From: Gammaproteobacteria bacterium
Lineage (GTDB): Bacteria > Pseudomonadota > Gammaproteobacteria > Steroidobacterales > Steroidobacteraceae
Length of the DNA stretch: 64,000 bases
Assembly: GCA_947455595.1 (NCBI GenBank)
Contig: CANGOP010000001.1
Location: 1-64,000, forward strand
Direction: 5' to 3'
A program made the position numbers and the translations under genes. Positions 26,666-34,359 of the stretch are shown here, piece by piece. Every line of letters starts with the position of its first letter. The first letter of the stretch is position 1. A model generated the notes under the pieces. The model searched no databases. It was not told the origin of the DNA and saw nothing but the letters and a program-made list of their open reading frames with translations.

Positions 26666-27525
26666 TGTCGGTCGTCGAGGTGCCTATTCACGCTGAACGC
26701 TCGACGGATGCTGACGCACAGGGTCGGGCATCAAAGACCTTCAAGAAGCTGCAAGCTGAGTTGCGTGGTCTTGTCGGAAAAGCGATTGCCGACTACGGAA
26801 TGATCGCCGATGGCGATCGGGTCATGGTCTGCCTATCGGGTGGCAAAGATTCTTACACGATGCTGGATCTGCTCCTGTCGCTCAAACGGAGCGCGCCGAT
26901 CCAGTTCGAAATTTTCGCGGTCAATCTGGATCAAAAGCAGCCCGGGTTCCCGGCGCATATTTTGCCCGATTACTTGTCGTCATTGGGCGTGCAGTGGCAT
27001 GTGATCGAGCAGGATACGTATTCGGTCGTTAAGCGGCTGATACCGGAAGGCCGCACAATGTGCAGCCTGTGTTCACGAATGCGCCGAGGCGCGTTGTATC
27101 GTTGGGCCGATGAAAACGGCATGACGAAAATCGCGCTGGGGCATCATCGAGACGATCTGCTTGAGACCCTGTTTTTGAACCTGTTTTACGGCGGCAAACT
27201 CAAAGCCATGCCGCCAAAGCTGTTGTCGGATGACGGCCGGCATATCGTGATCCGTCCACTGGCGTATGTGCCCGAGCGGGACATCACACGCTACGCGCGT
27301 GCGCGAAAGTTCCCCATCATTCCGTGCACGCTTTGCGGTTCGCAGCCCAATCTCCAACGCCAAGTGATCGGGCAAATGCTCCAGACCTGGGAGCGTGAGT
27401 TTCCGGGGCGTATCGAATCCATCTTTGCGGCGATGCGCGATGTGGCCCCCTCCCAACTGGCTGATCCACGCCTGTTCGATTTTCTCGGTCTCGAGGCTCG
27501 TCGTGAGGCGGCCCAGAACCCATGA
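26665..27525 (+). CDS. ttcA: tRNA 2-thiocytidine(32) synthetase TtcA
   Basis: A 286-residue TtcA. It has the PP-loop SGGKDS at 58-63, the CxxC pair C133/C136 in [11 protein letters not shown], and C221/C224 in [13 protein letters not shown], which supply the [4Fe-4S] ligands. [19 protein letters not shown] is a further hallmark. TtcA thiolates C32 of some tRNAs. It overlaps the carboxypeptidase upstream (TAATG) and the ADP-ribosylglycohydrolase downstream (ATGA), so all three are likely one transcript. Confidence 0.97.
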   Translation: MSVVEVPIHAERSTDADAQGRASKTFKKLQAELRGLVGKAIADYGMIADGDRVMVCLSGGKDSYTMLDLLLSLKRSAPIQFEIFAVNLDQKQPGFPAHILPDYLSSLGVQWHVIEQDTYSVVKRLIPEGRTMCSLCSRMRRGALYRWADENGMTKIALGHHRDDLLETLFLNLFYGGKLKAMPPKLLSDDGRHIVIRPLAYVPERDITRYARARKFPIIPCTLCGSQPNLQRQVIGQMLQTWEREFPGRIESIFAAMRDVAPSQLADPRLFDFLGLEARREAAQNP

Positions 27526-28499
27526 CGGTGATCGTATCGCCGTCAGACCAGGAGGCTGCAGACCAATTGAGGGATCGATTTCGCGGTCTATTGCTCGGCA
27601 TGGCGCTCGGGGACGCGCTTGGCGCAGCGGTTCAGTATCGTCGAGCGGGCACCTTCGGCCGCATTGCTGACTTGTTGGGTGGCGGACCTTACGACCTACC
27701 ACCGGGTGCGTGGAGCGACGACGCGGCTACGGCACTGCTGTGTGCGGATTCCCTCATCGCGATGGAACGCTTGGATGCACCTGATATTTGGCGTCGTTGG
27801 ACGGGATGGAGACTGGCTGGCGAAGGCTCTGCAACCGGGCAGTGTCTGGGTATTACCGCCGCAATGGCGAATGCGTTGTCGCACGCACCCGGACTCGCCC
27901 ACGATTCTGCCCTCGACGGGGAAGCTCTGCCTCGCGTCGCCATCGCGGCTGCCGTCTGGTTTGCTGATCGTCGTTTAGCCCTCAACAAGGGGGCTGAAAT
28001 AGCGCAATTGACGCATTCGGGGATGCGGACCGTTGATGCCGCTCGCATTTACGCCAGCTGGGTGGTGGCAGCGCTCGAGGGGCAGGCAGGTGAGCGCCTA
28101 CTGTCCACCCGTAACGAAGATGTCAGCGCCGAGGGGGTCCTATCCGATAGTGCGATCGTGCATCTGCGGACGGGAGGTTGGTCTGCGGCTGAAGAGATCA
28201 TTGTGGAGGGCGCTCGGAAGGGTGACGCCTTCAGTGTGCTGCGAGTGACTTACGCGGCATGTTTGCTCGGAAAAACGTTCAAAGAAACCATCCTGGCGGT
28301 CGTCAATGCCGGCGGGCATTCCGATATGACGGGTGCAACGGTCGGCGCCTTGGCGGGGGCTTGTTATGGCGCAGCTGCATTGCCCGAAAAATGGCTGGTT
28401 GTCTTGCGCGACCGGGAGGCCATTGAGGCACGAGCGGATCGATTGCTCGTATGCTCATTGATGAAGATGTTGGGGGAAACGGCGGATATCGCGATATGA
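27522..28499 (+). CDS. ADP-ribosylglycohydrolase (DraG) family protein
   Basis: A 325-residue ADP-ribosyl hydrolase-fold protein. Motifs are [17 protein letters not shown] near the start, [14 protein letters not shown] (the usual Thr-Asp-Asp region) and, near the C-terminus, [21 protein letters not shown]. In the canonical family the last motif reads GGDxDTxGA, supplying magnesium ligands, so His here replaces one acidic residue. Members reverse ADP-ribosylation on Arg or other groups. The gene is coupled to ttcA by an ATGA overlap. Function on a tRNA or protein target is not shown. Confidence 0.85.
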   Translation: MTVIVSPSDQEAADQLRDRFRGLLLGMALGDALGAAVQYRRAGTFGRIADLLGGGPYDLPPGAWSDDAATALLCADSLIAMERLDAPDIWRRWTGWRLAGEGSATGQCLGITAAMANALSHAPGLAHDSALDGEALPRVAIAAAVWFADRRLALNKGAEIAQLTHSGMRTVDAARIYASWVVAALEGQAGERLLSTRNEDVSAEGVLSDSAIVHLRTGGWSAAEEIIVEGARKGDAFSVLRVTYAACLLGKTFKETILAVVNAGGHSDMTGATVGALAGACYGAAALPEKWLVVLRDREAIEARADRLLVCSLMKMLGETADIAI

Positions 28500-28614
28500 G
28501 CGGCGGTCTTCGCAGACCTTATTTTGATCAGCGATTTTTCGCGCTCCGCGCGCTTCCCAACGGCATTGGTTTGGAAAGCGCCTTTGAGAAGAGACGCAGG
28601 CGCCAGGTGACCCG

Positions 28615-29649
28615 ATGAAGAAAAAGAAAATTTTAGTCATCATGCATGAGAGCTTGGTACCACCCGATTCGATTGAGGGGCTTGATCAACGCGTCGTCGA
28701 CGAATGGCGGACGGAGTTTGATGTGGTTACGCACCTCAAGGCTGCCGGCCACGATGTCCGCTGTCTAGGTGTTTATGACCGATTGTCGGACCTGAAAGAG
28801 ACCATTCGCGAGTGGAAGCCATCGATAGTCTTCAATCTATTGGAGGAGTTCGACGGCCTGGTCAACCAAGATCACCACGTTGTTTCTTTTCTGGAGTTAC
28901 TCAAACAGCCCTATACGGGCTGTAACCCGCGTGGCCTCATGCTTTCAAGGGACAAGGTGCTGACAAAGCAACTGTTGTCCTATCACCGAATTCCGAGCCC
29001 CCAATTTGCCGTCTTTCAGAAGGGTAAGCGGATTCAGTTGCCATCGCGGCTGCGTTATCCGCTGTTCGTGAAATCCGCGACCGATGACGCGTCCTTGGGC
29101 ATCGCTCAGGCGTCTATTTGCCATGACCCGCAGAGTCTTCAGCAACGAATCGAGTTTGTGCACAGCCAGACTTCGAGCGATGCGTTGGTGGAGGAGTACA
29201 TCGAGGGGCGCGAAATCTACGTGGGTGTGCTCGGGAACGATCGCCTGACGACGCTGCCGATTTGGGAGCTCAAGTTCGGCACGCTGGTGGAAGGAAGTGC
29301 GCCAATCGCGACCCGGCGAGTGAAATGGGATCGCCGTTATCAAGCGCGTCACGGGATTTACACACAGGCGGCGGAAAATCTGCCGGATGCGGTTGTCGCT
29401 GAGTTACACCGATTGACTCGACGAATCTGCCGAGCGTTGCACTTAACGGGCTATGCACGCGTCGACTTTCGGGTGAGGGCAGATGGGCGGGTGTTTGCGC
29501 TTGAGGCGAATGCCAATCCGATCCTGTCCCAAGAAGAAGTATTTGCTCGTTCGGCGCGGTTGGCGGGCCTGGGATACGATGCGCTGCTGGCGCGAATCTT
29601 GTCTCTGGGAGAGAAATACCAGGCCACCTGGCGGGTGGGGGGAGTCTGA
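28615..29649 (+). CDS. D-alanine-D-alanine ligase-like ATP-grasp protein
   Basis: A 344-residue ATP-grasp ligase. FNLLEEFDG and PYTGCNPRGLMLSRDKVLTKQLL match the Ddl N-terminal region. LVEEYIEGREIYVGVLG, ARVDFRVRADGRVFALEANANP and NPILSQEEVF give the ATP and magnesium site. Ddl joins two D-Ala for peptidoglycan precursors, but standalone relatives away from mur genes may use other substrates. The start codon is followed by a Lys-rich stretch (MKKKKILVIMHE). It lies 3 bases before apt. The substrate remains uncertain. Confidence 0.82.
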   Translation: MKKKKILVIMHESLVPPDSIEGLDQRVVDEWRTEFDVVTHLKAAGHDVRCLGVYDRLSDLKETIREWKPSIVFNLLEEFDGLVNQDHHVVSFLELLKQPYTGCNPRGLMLSRDKVLTKQLLSYHRIPSPQFAVFQKGKRIQLPSRLRYPLFVKSATDDASLGIAQASICHDPQSLQQRIEFVHSQTSSDALVEEYIEGREIYVGVLGNDRLTTLPIWELKFGTLVEGSAPIATRRVKWDRRYQARHGIYTQAAENLPDAVVAELHRLTRRICRALHLTGYARVDFRVRADGRVFALEANANPILSQEEVFARSARLAGLGYDALLARILSLGEKYQATWRVGGV

Positions 29650-29652
29650 GCA

Positions 29653-30165
29653 GTGAAGTTATTCGAATACATTCGGGATGTGCGGGATTTTCCCAAGCCA
29701 GGCGTGACATTCAAGGATTTGACGCCGCTCATGGCCGACCCTGCTGCGCTCGATGACTCGATCGCACGACTGGTTGCGCCCTTTCGTGGTGAGCCGATTG
29801 ATCTGGTGGCGGGTATGGAAGCGCGCGGTTTCATCTTCGGGGCGTTGGCGGCCAAAGCACTGGCCTGCGGATTTGTGCCGTTACGCAAGCCCGGAAAGTT
29901 GCCTGGCGCCACGCAGGCCGTGCAATACGACCTCGAGTATGGGAGCGCGTCATTGGAAGCGCATCTGGATGCATTTCGCGGCAAACGGCGCGTGCTCATC
30001 GTGGATGACGTGCTCGCCACCGGAGGAACCGCTGCTGCAGCACTGATGCTGGTTGAGAAGTTGGGCGGTGAGGTCATGGGCTCGGCGTTTCTTCTTGAGT
30101 TGGGCTTCCTCGACGGCCGATCCAAGCTGCCGGGCAGGCGGGTTCATTCGGTACTGTCGGTGTGA
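29653..30165 (+). CDS. apt: Adenine phosphoribosyltransferase
   Basis: A 170-residue Apt with KLFEYIRDVRDFPKPGVTFKDLTPLM at the N-terminus, VAGMEARGFIFG, LRKPGKLPG and the PRPP-binding motif VLIVDDVLATGGTAAA near 115-130. It salvages adenine to AMP. The start is GTG at 29653, three bases after the ATP-grasp stop. The stop overlaps the MOSC start as GTGA (30162-30165). Confidence 0.97.
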   Translation: MKLFEYIRDVRDFPKPGVTFKDLTPLMADPAALDDSIARLVAPFRGEPIDLVAGMEARGFIFGALAAKALACGFVPLRKPGKLPGATQAVQYDLEYGSASLEAHLDAFRGKRRVLIVDDVLATGGTAAAALMLVEKLGGEVMGSAFLLELGFLDGRSKLPGRRVHSVLSV

Positions 30166-30974
30166 ACAACGGTCGATTGGATGAGATCGTCCTGTATCCC
30201 GTGAAATCCGCACGAGGGATCGCTCTAGGCAGCGCGACGGTGGGTGCGCGCGGATTATGCGGCGATCGCGACTGGATGGTGGTCGATCCGCGGGGCCGGT
30301 TCGTGACGCAGCGGACGCTAGGTGGGTTGGCGAGATTGGCGGCCACGCCGTCCGCAGAGGGCCTCGTTCTTCAGTTGGCTAGCAGGGACCCTCTCGTCAT
30401 CCCACTACCGATTGATGGTCGCCGATGTGACGTGGATGTCTGGGGAGAGCGGGTTTGGGCGCGTGATGCCGGAGATGCTGCGGCGAATTGGCTATCCCTC
30501 GTCTATGGGGAGGCGCTGCGACTCGTGTGGATGCCGCCTGATGTGCTGCGGCCGGCGGACCCCGACTACGCAGGATCGGCTGAGGTGCCCGTGTCGTTCG
30601 CTGACGGATTTCCCATACTCTTGACTAATCGTGCGTCGCTCAATGATCTGAATGAGCGGTTGCCGGCGCCTATCCCAATGAATCGCTTTCGGCCGAACTT
30701 GGTGATCGCGGATTGGCCTGCGTTCGCCGAAGATGACATTCGACTTATCCGTTGCGGTGACGTGGAGATTGAACTCGTGAAGCCGTGCACGCGATGTAAA
30801 ATTCCAGCTCTGGATCAACAGACCGGTGACTTGAGTACCGATCCCACGCCGGCGTTGAAGGCTTACCGATACGACGCTGCCCTGCGCGGAGTGACCTTCG
30901 GGGTAAATGCCGTGATCCGCAGTAGATCAAGCGGGATGCTGCGCCTTGGGGACTCCGTGCACGTGCTCGCTTAG
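30162..30974 (+). CDS. MOSC domain protein (YcbX-like)
   Basis: A 270-residue protein with an N-terminal MOSC beta-barrel domain (LDEIVLYPVKSARGI and LCGDRDWMVVDPRGRFVTQR) and a MOSC domain containing RFRPNLVIADWPAFAEDD and VKPCTRCKIPALDQ, with the conserved cysteine. YcbX-type proteins use molybdenum cofactor to reduce N-hydroxylated compounds. The start is GTG, coupled to apt. The stop (TAG 30972-30974) overlaps the convergent GST stop within TTAG. Confidence 0.9.
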   Translation: MNNGRLDEIVLYPVKSARGIALGSATVGARGLCGDRDWMVVDPRGRFVTQRTLGGLARLAATPSAEGLVLQLASRDPLVIPLPIDGRRCDVDVWGERVWARDAGDAAANWLSLVYGEALRLVWMPPDVLRPADPDYAGSAEVPVSFADGFPILLTNRASLNDLNERLPAPIPMNRFRPNLVIADWPAFAEDDIRLIRCGDVEIELVKPCTRCKIPALDQQTGDLSTDPTPALKAYRYDAALRGVTFGVNAVIRSRSSGMLRLGDSVHVLA

Positions 30975-31630
30975 CCGCCCACTTCTTCGTGAGATAGCGT
31001 TTCGATTTCGGCGTATGCCTTCTGAATCCATTCCGTCAGTAACGGATCGGAGGCGGAACGTTCTACATACTGACTGGCACGCTCAGAGAGTCCCCACATG
31101 CCGTACGTCTGAAAGCGCAAGGCGACCGGCAAGAACATCGCGTCGGCAATACTGTATTCGCCAAACAGCCACCCGTCGCCATCATTTGATGCGGCTGCAG
31201 ACGACAGAATATCGTTGATGCGTCGAATGTCTTTTTCCAGCGCCGTCGTCACGGGCACCTTCCGTTGTCGTGCGCGGATATTCATCGGGTAGGCAGCACG
31301 GAGCGCTGAAAAACCTGCATGCATTTCCGCCGCATAAGCGCGTGCACAGGCTCGTGCCTCTCGGGCTGCCGGCCAGCCCCGGCCACCGGCGAGTTCTGAC
31401 AAATACTCCATGATGGCAATGGATTCGGGGATCACCAGATTGTCATGAATGAGCACGGGGACGCGTGCCGTCGGTGAGTAGGCGAGCGCCTCGCTGTGAA
31501 ACGTCGGTGTGTCGAGCACGATACGAACCGTAGTCAGTTCGATATCCAGGTGCTGCGCCAGAATCCATGGGCGTAAAGACCATGAGCTGTAATTACGATT
31601 CCCGATCACGAGAGTCGGTTGACTGGTCAC
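30971..31630 (-). CDS. Glutathione S-transferase family protein
   Basis: A 219-residue GST. The thioredoxin-like N-terminal half has LVIGNRNYSSWSLRPWIL (SSWSLR is typical of one bacterial GST group), ARVPVLIHDNLVIPESIAIMEYL (glutathione-binding Pro and Glu-Ser), and the helical half contains YSIADAMFLPVALR. The start is GTG at 31630, overlapping the glycerophosphodiesterase stop as GTGA, so the two are coupled. Substrate unknown. Confidence 0.93.
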   Translation of the reverse strand: MTSQPTLVIGNRNYSSWSLRPWILAQHLDIELTTVRIVLDTPTFHSEALAYSPTARVPVLIHDNLVIPESIAIMEYLSELAGGRGWPAAREARACARAYAAEMHAGFSALRAAYPMNIRARQRKVPVTTALEKDIRRINDILSSAAASNDGDGWLFGEYSIADAMFLPVALRFQTYGMWGLSERASQYVERSASDPLLTEWIQKAYAEIETLSHEEVGG

Positions 31631-32595
31631 GGCCGACGTCCCAAAAAGCGCAAGGTCACATCGCTGAAGTCCGTGAAAAGCCCGTCAATACCGGCCTCTG
31701 CGAAAAGCGCCTGATGCACTGAGTCGACGTCGGGGGCATGTTCGGGAAGATCGTCGCTACGCAACGTGTAAGGATGAACCTCCAAACCAACAGCATGCGC
31801 ATCGGCGACTAAGTTTGAATAGAGCGGGGCGGCTCCGAGACCCGGCCACTTCACAATATGGGGAATCCATGGGCCAATGCCGCTGGCGTAGGTTGAAATG
31901 TCGGCGAGCCCAGTAGCTGTACGCTGCGCGTCATAGTCGTTGTCAGATTCCAGCCAGTCGTTCTCGCCAATCAGCTGTACGAGCCGCAAGCGGCAACCGA
32001 GTTCATACTTGATCCGCCGCAATTCTTTGGCGTCGAAGCATTGCAGCCAGACGTCGTCCTGCGGTCCGACATACCCGAACTCGGCGAGCGTCGCGAGAAT
32101 AATCGGACTCGGATCTTTACCCTCCGCGTGATGCCAAGCGGGACTCTTGACCTCGGTATAGATGCCGGCATGACGGCCCGTTGACCCATTCAGTCCTCGA
32201 ATAAACGCCAACTCTTCGGCGAGTGAACGAATGCGCAGGTCGAGTCGTTCATGAAAGCGGCCGGTATAAACGGCTGTTCCGTCGGCAGGGACCACCCGCT
32301 CGTGGACTTGGAGCGTTTGCAATTCGGCAAAATCGAGGTCGATGACGTACCAATGGCCGTCTGGGCGGCGACGGTCCGGGAATTGTGCGGCGACGTTCGT
32401 CACCTCCTCAAGAACCAGATCGTGGAAGACGACGGGGACATCGTCACGGGTCAGTACGACGTCTTGTTCCAGATAGTCAGCGCCCACGGCGTGCGCGTAC
32501 GCTTTCGCCACCAGCGTATGTTCAGGGAGATAGCCCGAAGCACCGCGGTGAGCGATGACGATCGGGGACTTTCGGAGGGAATTGGTGGTAGTCAT
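31627..32595 (-). CDS. glpQ: Glycerophosphodiester phosphodiesterase, GlpQ-like
   Basis: A 322-residue GDPD protein. It has PIVIAHRGASGYLPEHTL (HRG and PEHT catalytic motif), ADYLEQDVVLTRDDVPVVFHD (ExD metal ligands and catalytic His), EVKSPAWHH and the late FTDFSDVTLRFL. It hydrolyses glycerophosphodiesters to glycerol-3-phosphate and an alcohol. ATG 32595 is chosen. The longer open frame to 32823 runs through the divergent HAD gene. Size and sequence look like periplasmic GlpQ, yet no signal peptide precedes the domain, so cytoplasmic location is likely. It starts only 22 bases from the divergent HAD start. Confidence 0.93.
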   Translation of the reverse strand: MTTTNSLRKSPIVIAHRGASGYLPEHTLVAKAYAHAVGADYLEQDVVLTRDDVPVVFHDLVLEEVTNVAAQFPDRRRPDGHWYVIDLDFAELQTLQVHERVVPADGTAVYTGRFHERLDLRIRSLAEELAFIRGLNGSTGRHAGIYTEVKSPAWHHAEGKDPSPIILATLAEFGYVGPQDDVWLQCFDAKELRRIKYELGCRLRLVQLIGENDWLESDNDYDAQRTATGLADISTYASGIGPWIPHIVKWPGLGAAPLYSNLVADAHAVGLEVHPYTLRSDDLPEHAPDVDSVHQALFAEAGIDGLFTDFSDVTLRFLGRRP

Positions 32596-32617
32596 GCGGA
32601 ACGAGGATAATCGCTCT

Positions 32618-33313
32618 ATGAAACAACCGCCACGGGCTATCTCTCTGGACCTCGACAACACGTTGTGGGATACCCCGCCCGTGCTCGAGCAGGCTGAAAC
32701 GTGCTTGCAAGCTTGGCTGCAAGAGCAGGCCCCGAGGATCGTTGAGCGGCATGATCGGGCCTCGTTAGCGAAATTACGCGCGACTGTTGTGGCTGAATTG
32801 CCGCATCGCGCGCATGACTTCACCTTTGTTCGGACCGAGTCATTGCGCCGTGCCGCACGCGAGCACGGTTACCCAGAGTCGCTTGCGACGGAGGCTTTCG
32901 AGGTCTTCATCGCGGCCCGGAATCGTATTGATCCCTTCGCTGACGTGCCTGGGGCGTTAGCGTGGCTCGCACGGCGATTGCCCGTTTACGCGCTGACCAA
33001 CGGCAACGCCTGCGTGCATCGGGTGGGTTTAGGTGAGCATTTTAGCGGATCGTTCGAACCTGCCGCTGTCGGGTATGCCAAGCCTGATCCGCGCATCTTT
33101 GCGGCACTCGTGATGGCTGCTGGTGTGGACCCAGGGTCCGTCTGGCATGTGGGAGATGATCCGGAAGCTGATGTCGTCGGTGCGCAGCGGGCGGGACTAG
33201 TCTCTGTTTGGATGAATCGAACCGAAGCGACTTGGCCGACACAATGGTCGGCCCCTGATGTCGAAGTACGGGATATGGACGAACTTGTTCGCTGTGTCGA
33301 AGCGTCTCTTTAG
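32618..33313 (+). CDS. HAD-superfamily hydrolase, subfamily IA
   Basis: A 231-residue HAD hydrolase. Motif I is SLDLDNTLWD (D11, D13), then LTNGNACVHRVG for motif II, VGYAKPDPRIF for motif III Lys, and WHVGDDPEADVVGAQRAGL for motif IV. The Trp after the nucleophile region and small cap resemble YjjG-like nucleotidases, but the substrate is not clear. ATG 32618 follows GAGGATAA. Its stop shares TTAG (33310-33313) with the convergent NUDIX gene. Confidence 0.9.
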   Translation: MKQPPRAISLDLDNTLWDTPPVLEQAETCLQAWLQEQAPRIVERHDRASLAKLRATVVAELPHRAHDFTFVRTESLRRAAREHGYPESLATEAFEVFIAARNRIDPFADVPGALAWLARRLPVYALTNGNACVHRVGLGEHFSGSFEPAAVGYAKPDPRIFAALVMAAGVDPGSVWHVGDDPEADVVGAQRAGLVSVWMNRTEATWPTQWSAPDVEVRDMDELVRCVEASL

Positions 33314-33831
33314 CGCAGAGTGCCTAGGTGATGCGCTGCGCGCAGAATCGCAATCGTCGTTTTCGCGTCAGTGTAGGTGCCGTCAAGCGCTGCAGAGACG
33401 GCATCGGCTAGTGGTATCCAATGCACCTCGAGAACCTCGTCGTGCTCGGGCTGGGCGGGTACTGGATGCAGATCGGTTGCGAGAAATAGGTGCACCACTT
33501 CCGTAAAAATGCCGGGAGATGCCCACATGCGTCCCAACGATTCGAATTTTCCTGCCGCCAGACCCGCCTCTTCGGCCAGTTCGAGCCGCGCCGTGTCAAG
33601 CGGTGGACGGCCATCGAGCTTGCCCGCAGGGACTTCCCATAGCCAACCCTGGGCTACGTGGCGAAATTGCCGAATCAGACAAATGCGGCCGTTGCCATCA
33701 ACCGGCACAACCGCCGCTCCTCCGGGGTGTCCGATGATTTCAAAGCGGGACTCTACCCCATTGGGTAGTACGACATTCTCGACGTCGAGTGTGATGATCC
33801 GGCCTGTATAGAGACGAATGGGCGCAGGCAT
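33310..33831 (-). CDS. NUDIX hydrolase, ADP-ribose pyrophosphatase-like
   Basis: A 173-residue NUDIX protein similar to ADP-ribose pyrophosphatases. It reads GGAAVVPVDGNGRICLIRQFRHV, then the Nudix segment GKLDGRPPLDTARLELAEEAGL, then MWASPGIFTEVVHLFLATDL. The box is imperfect. The Glu at G-x5-E is Pro and the Arg of RE is Leu, while the metal-binding EE is kept. It follows the DUF6524 gene by 6 bases on the same strand and converges on the HAD gene. Confidence 0.88.
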   Translation of the reverse strand: MPAPIRLYTGRIITLDVENVVLPNGVESRFEIIGHPGGAAVVPVDGNGRICLIRQFRHVAQGWLWEVPAGKLDGRPPLDTARLELAEEAGLAAGKFESLGRMWASPGIFTEVVHLFLATDLHPVPAQPEHDEVLEVHWIPLADAVSAALDGTYTDAKTTIAILRAAHHLGTLR

Positions 33832-33837
33832 ATGTGT

Positions 33838-34260
33838 TTAGTTGGAATGCCCGTGCGTTTCGTCCACGGCCACTTGACCAGTGATACGGCGCTGTACGAG
33901 GGACCACGACAACCCCACGGCCATCAAAGAAGCAAAGAGCAGGACTGCGAGCCAGCCAATGACCTGGTCGTGCGAAAGATCTATCCAAGCGTAACTCGCC
34001 AGTAGCCAGACAACGGCCGCAAAGATAGCGATTCCCAGCAAGACACCGAATTGTCCTAGCGAGCGCCACGTGGCGTGCACCGAAAACACCCAGCCGCCGA
34101 TCAGAATGAGGCCGACGACTGCCTGTGTGGGCTCAAGCTGCGGAAAGGTTGCCGCAACCCAGTGAACATAATTGGTGTCGGTCGGATTCCACGTGACGCC
34201 AACGAGGAGGAGCGAGCATGCCAAGCGTAAGCAAAACCCGCTGAAGGTCAGGCGTTCCAT
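33838..34260 (-). CDS. DUF6524-type small integral membrane protein
   Basis: A 140-residue protein with four hydrophobic segments (about 10-25, 45-62, 75-92 and 105-122). Recognisable family words are GVTWNPTDTNYVHW, ATWRSLGQFGVLLG and GLSWSLVQRRITGQV. Proteins of this type have no known function. ATG 34260 is preferred over 34284. It precedes the NUDIX gene and is divergent from the helicase gene, with about 100 bases between starts. Confidence 0.75.
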   Translation of the reverse strand: MERLTFSGFCLRLACSLLLVGVTWNPTDTNYVHWVAATFPQLEPTQAVVGLILIGGWVFSVHATWRSLGQFGVLLGIAIFAAVVWLLASYAWIDLSHDQVIGWLAVLLFASLMAVGLSWSLVQRRITGQVAVDETHGHSN

Positions 34261-34323
34261 CGGTACAGTCCAAGATAGCGACACGGCTCACTGCCGCCGC
34301 CGTAGTGTAGCAGCGCCAAAGGA

Positions 34324-34339
34324 CTGGATAAGTATACAG
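34324..34339. promoter_or_regulatory. LexA-like SOS box upstream of the helicase gene
   Basis: CTGGATAAGTATACAG matches the LexA core CTGT-N8-ACAG in seven of eight fixed positions (G for T) and has an AT-rich centre. It ends 20 bases before the helicase ATG. In E. coli uvrD is SOS-induced, so the position fits. Functional status is inferred. Confidence 0.5.
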
Positions 34340-34359
34340 TTCGGTCAGATAATTGACCG

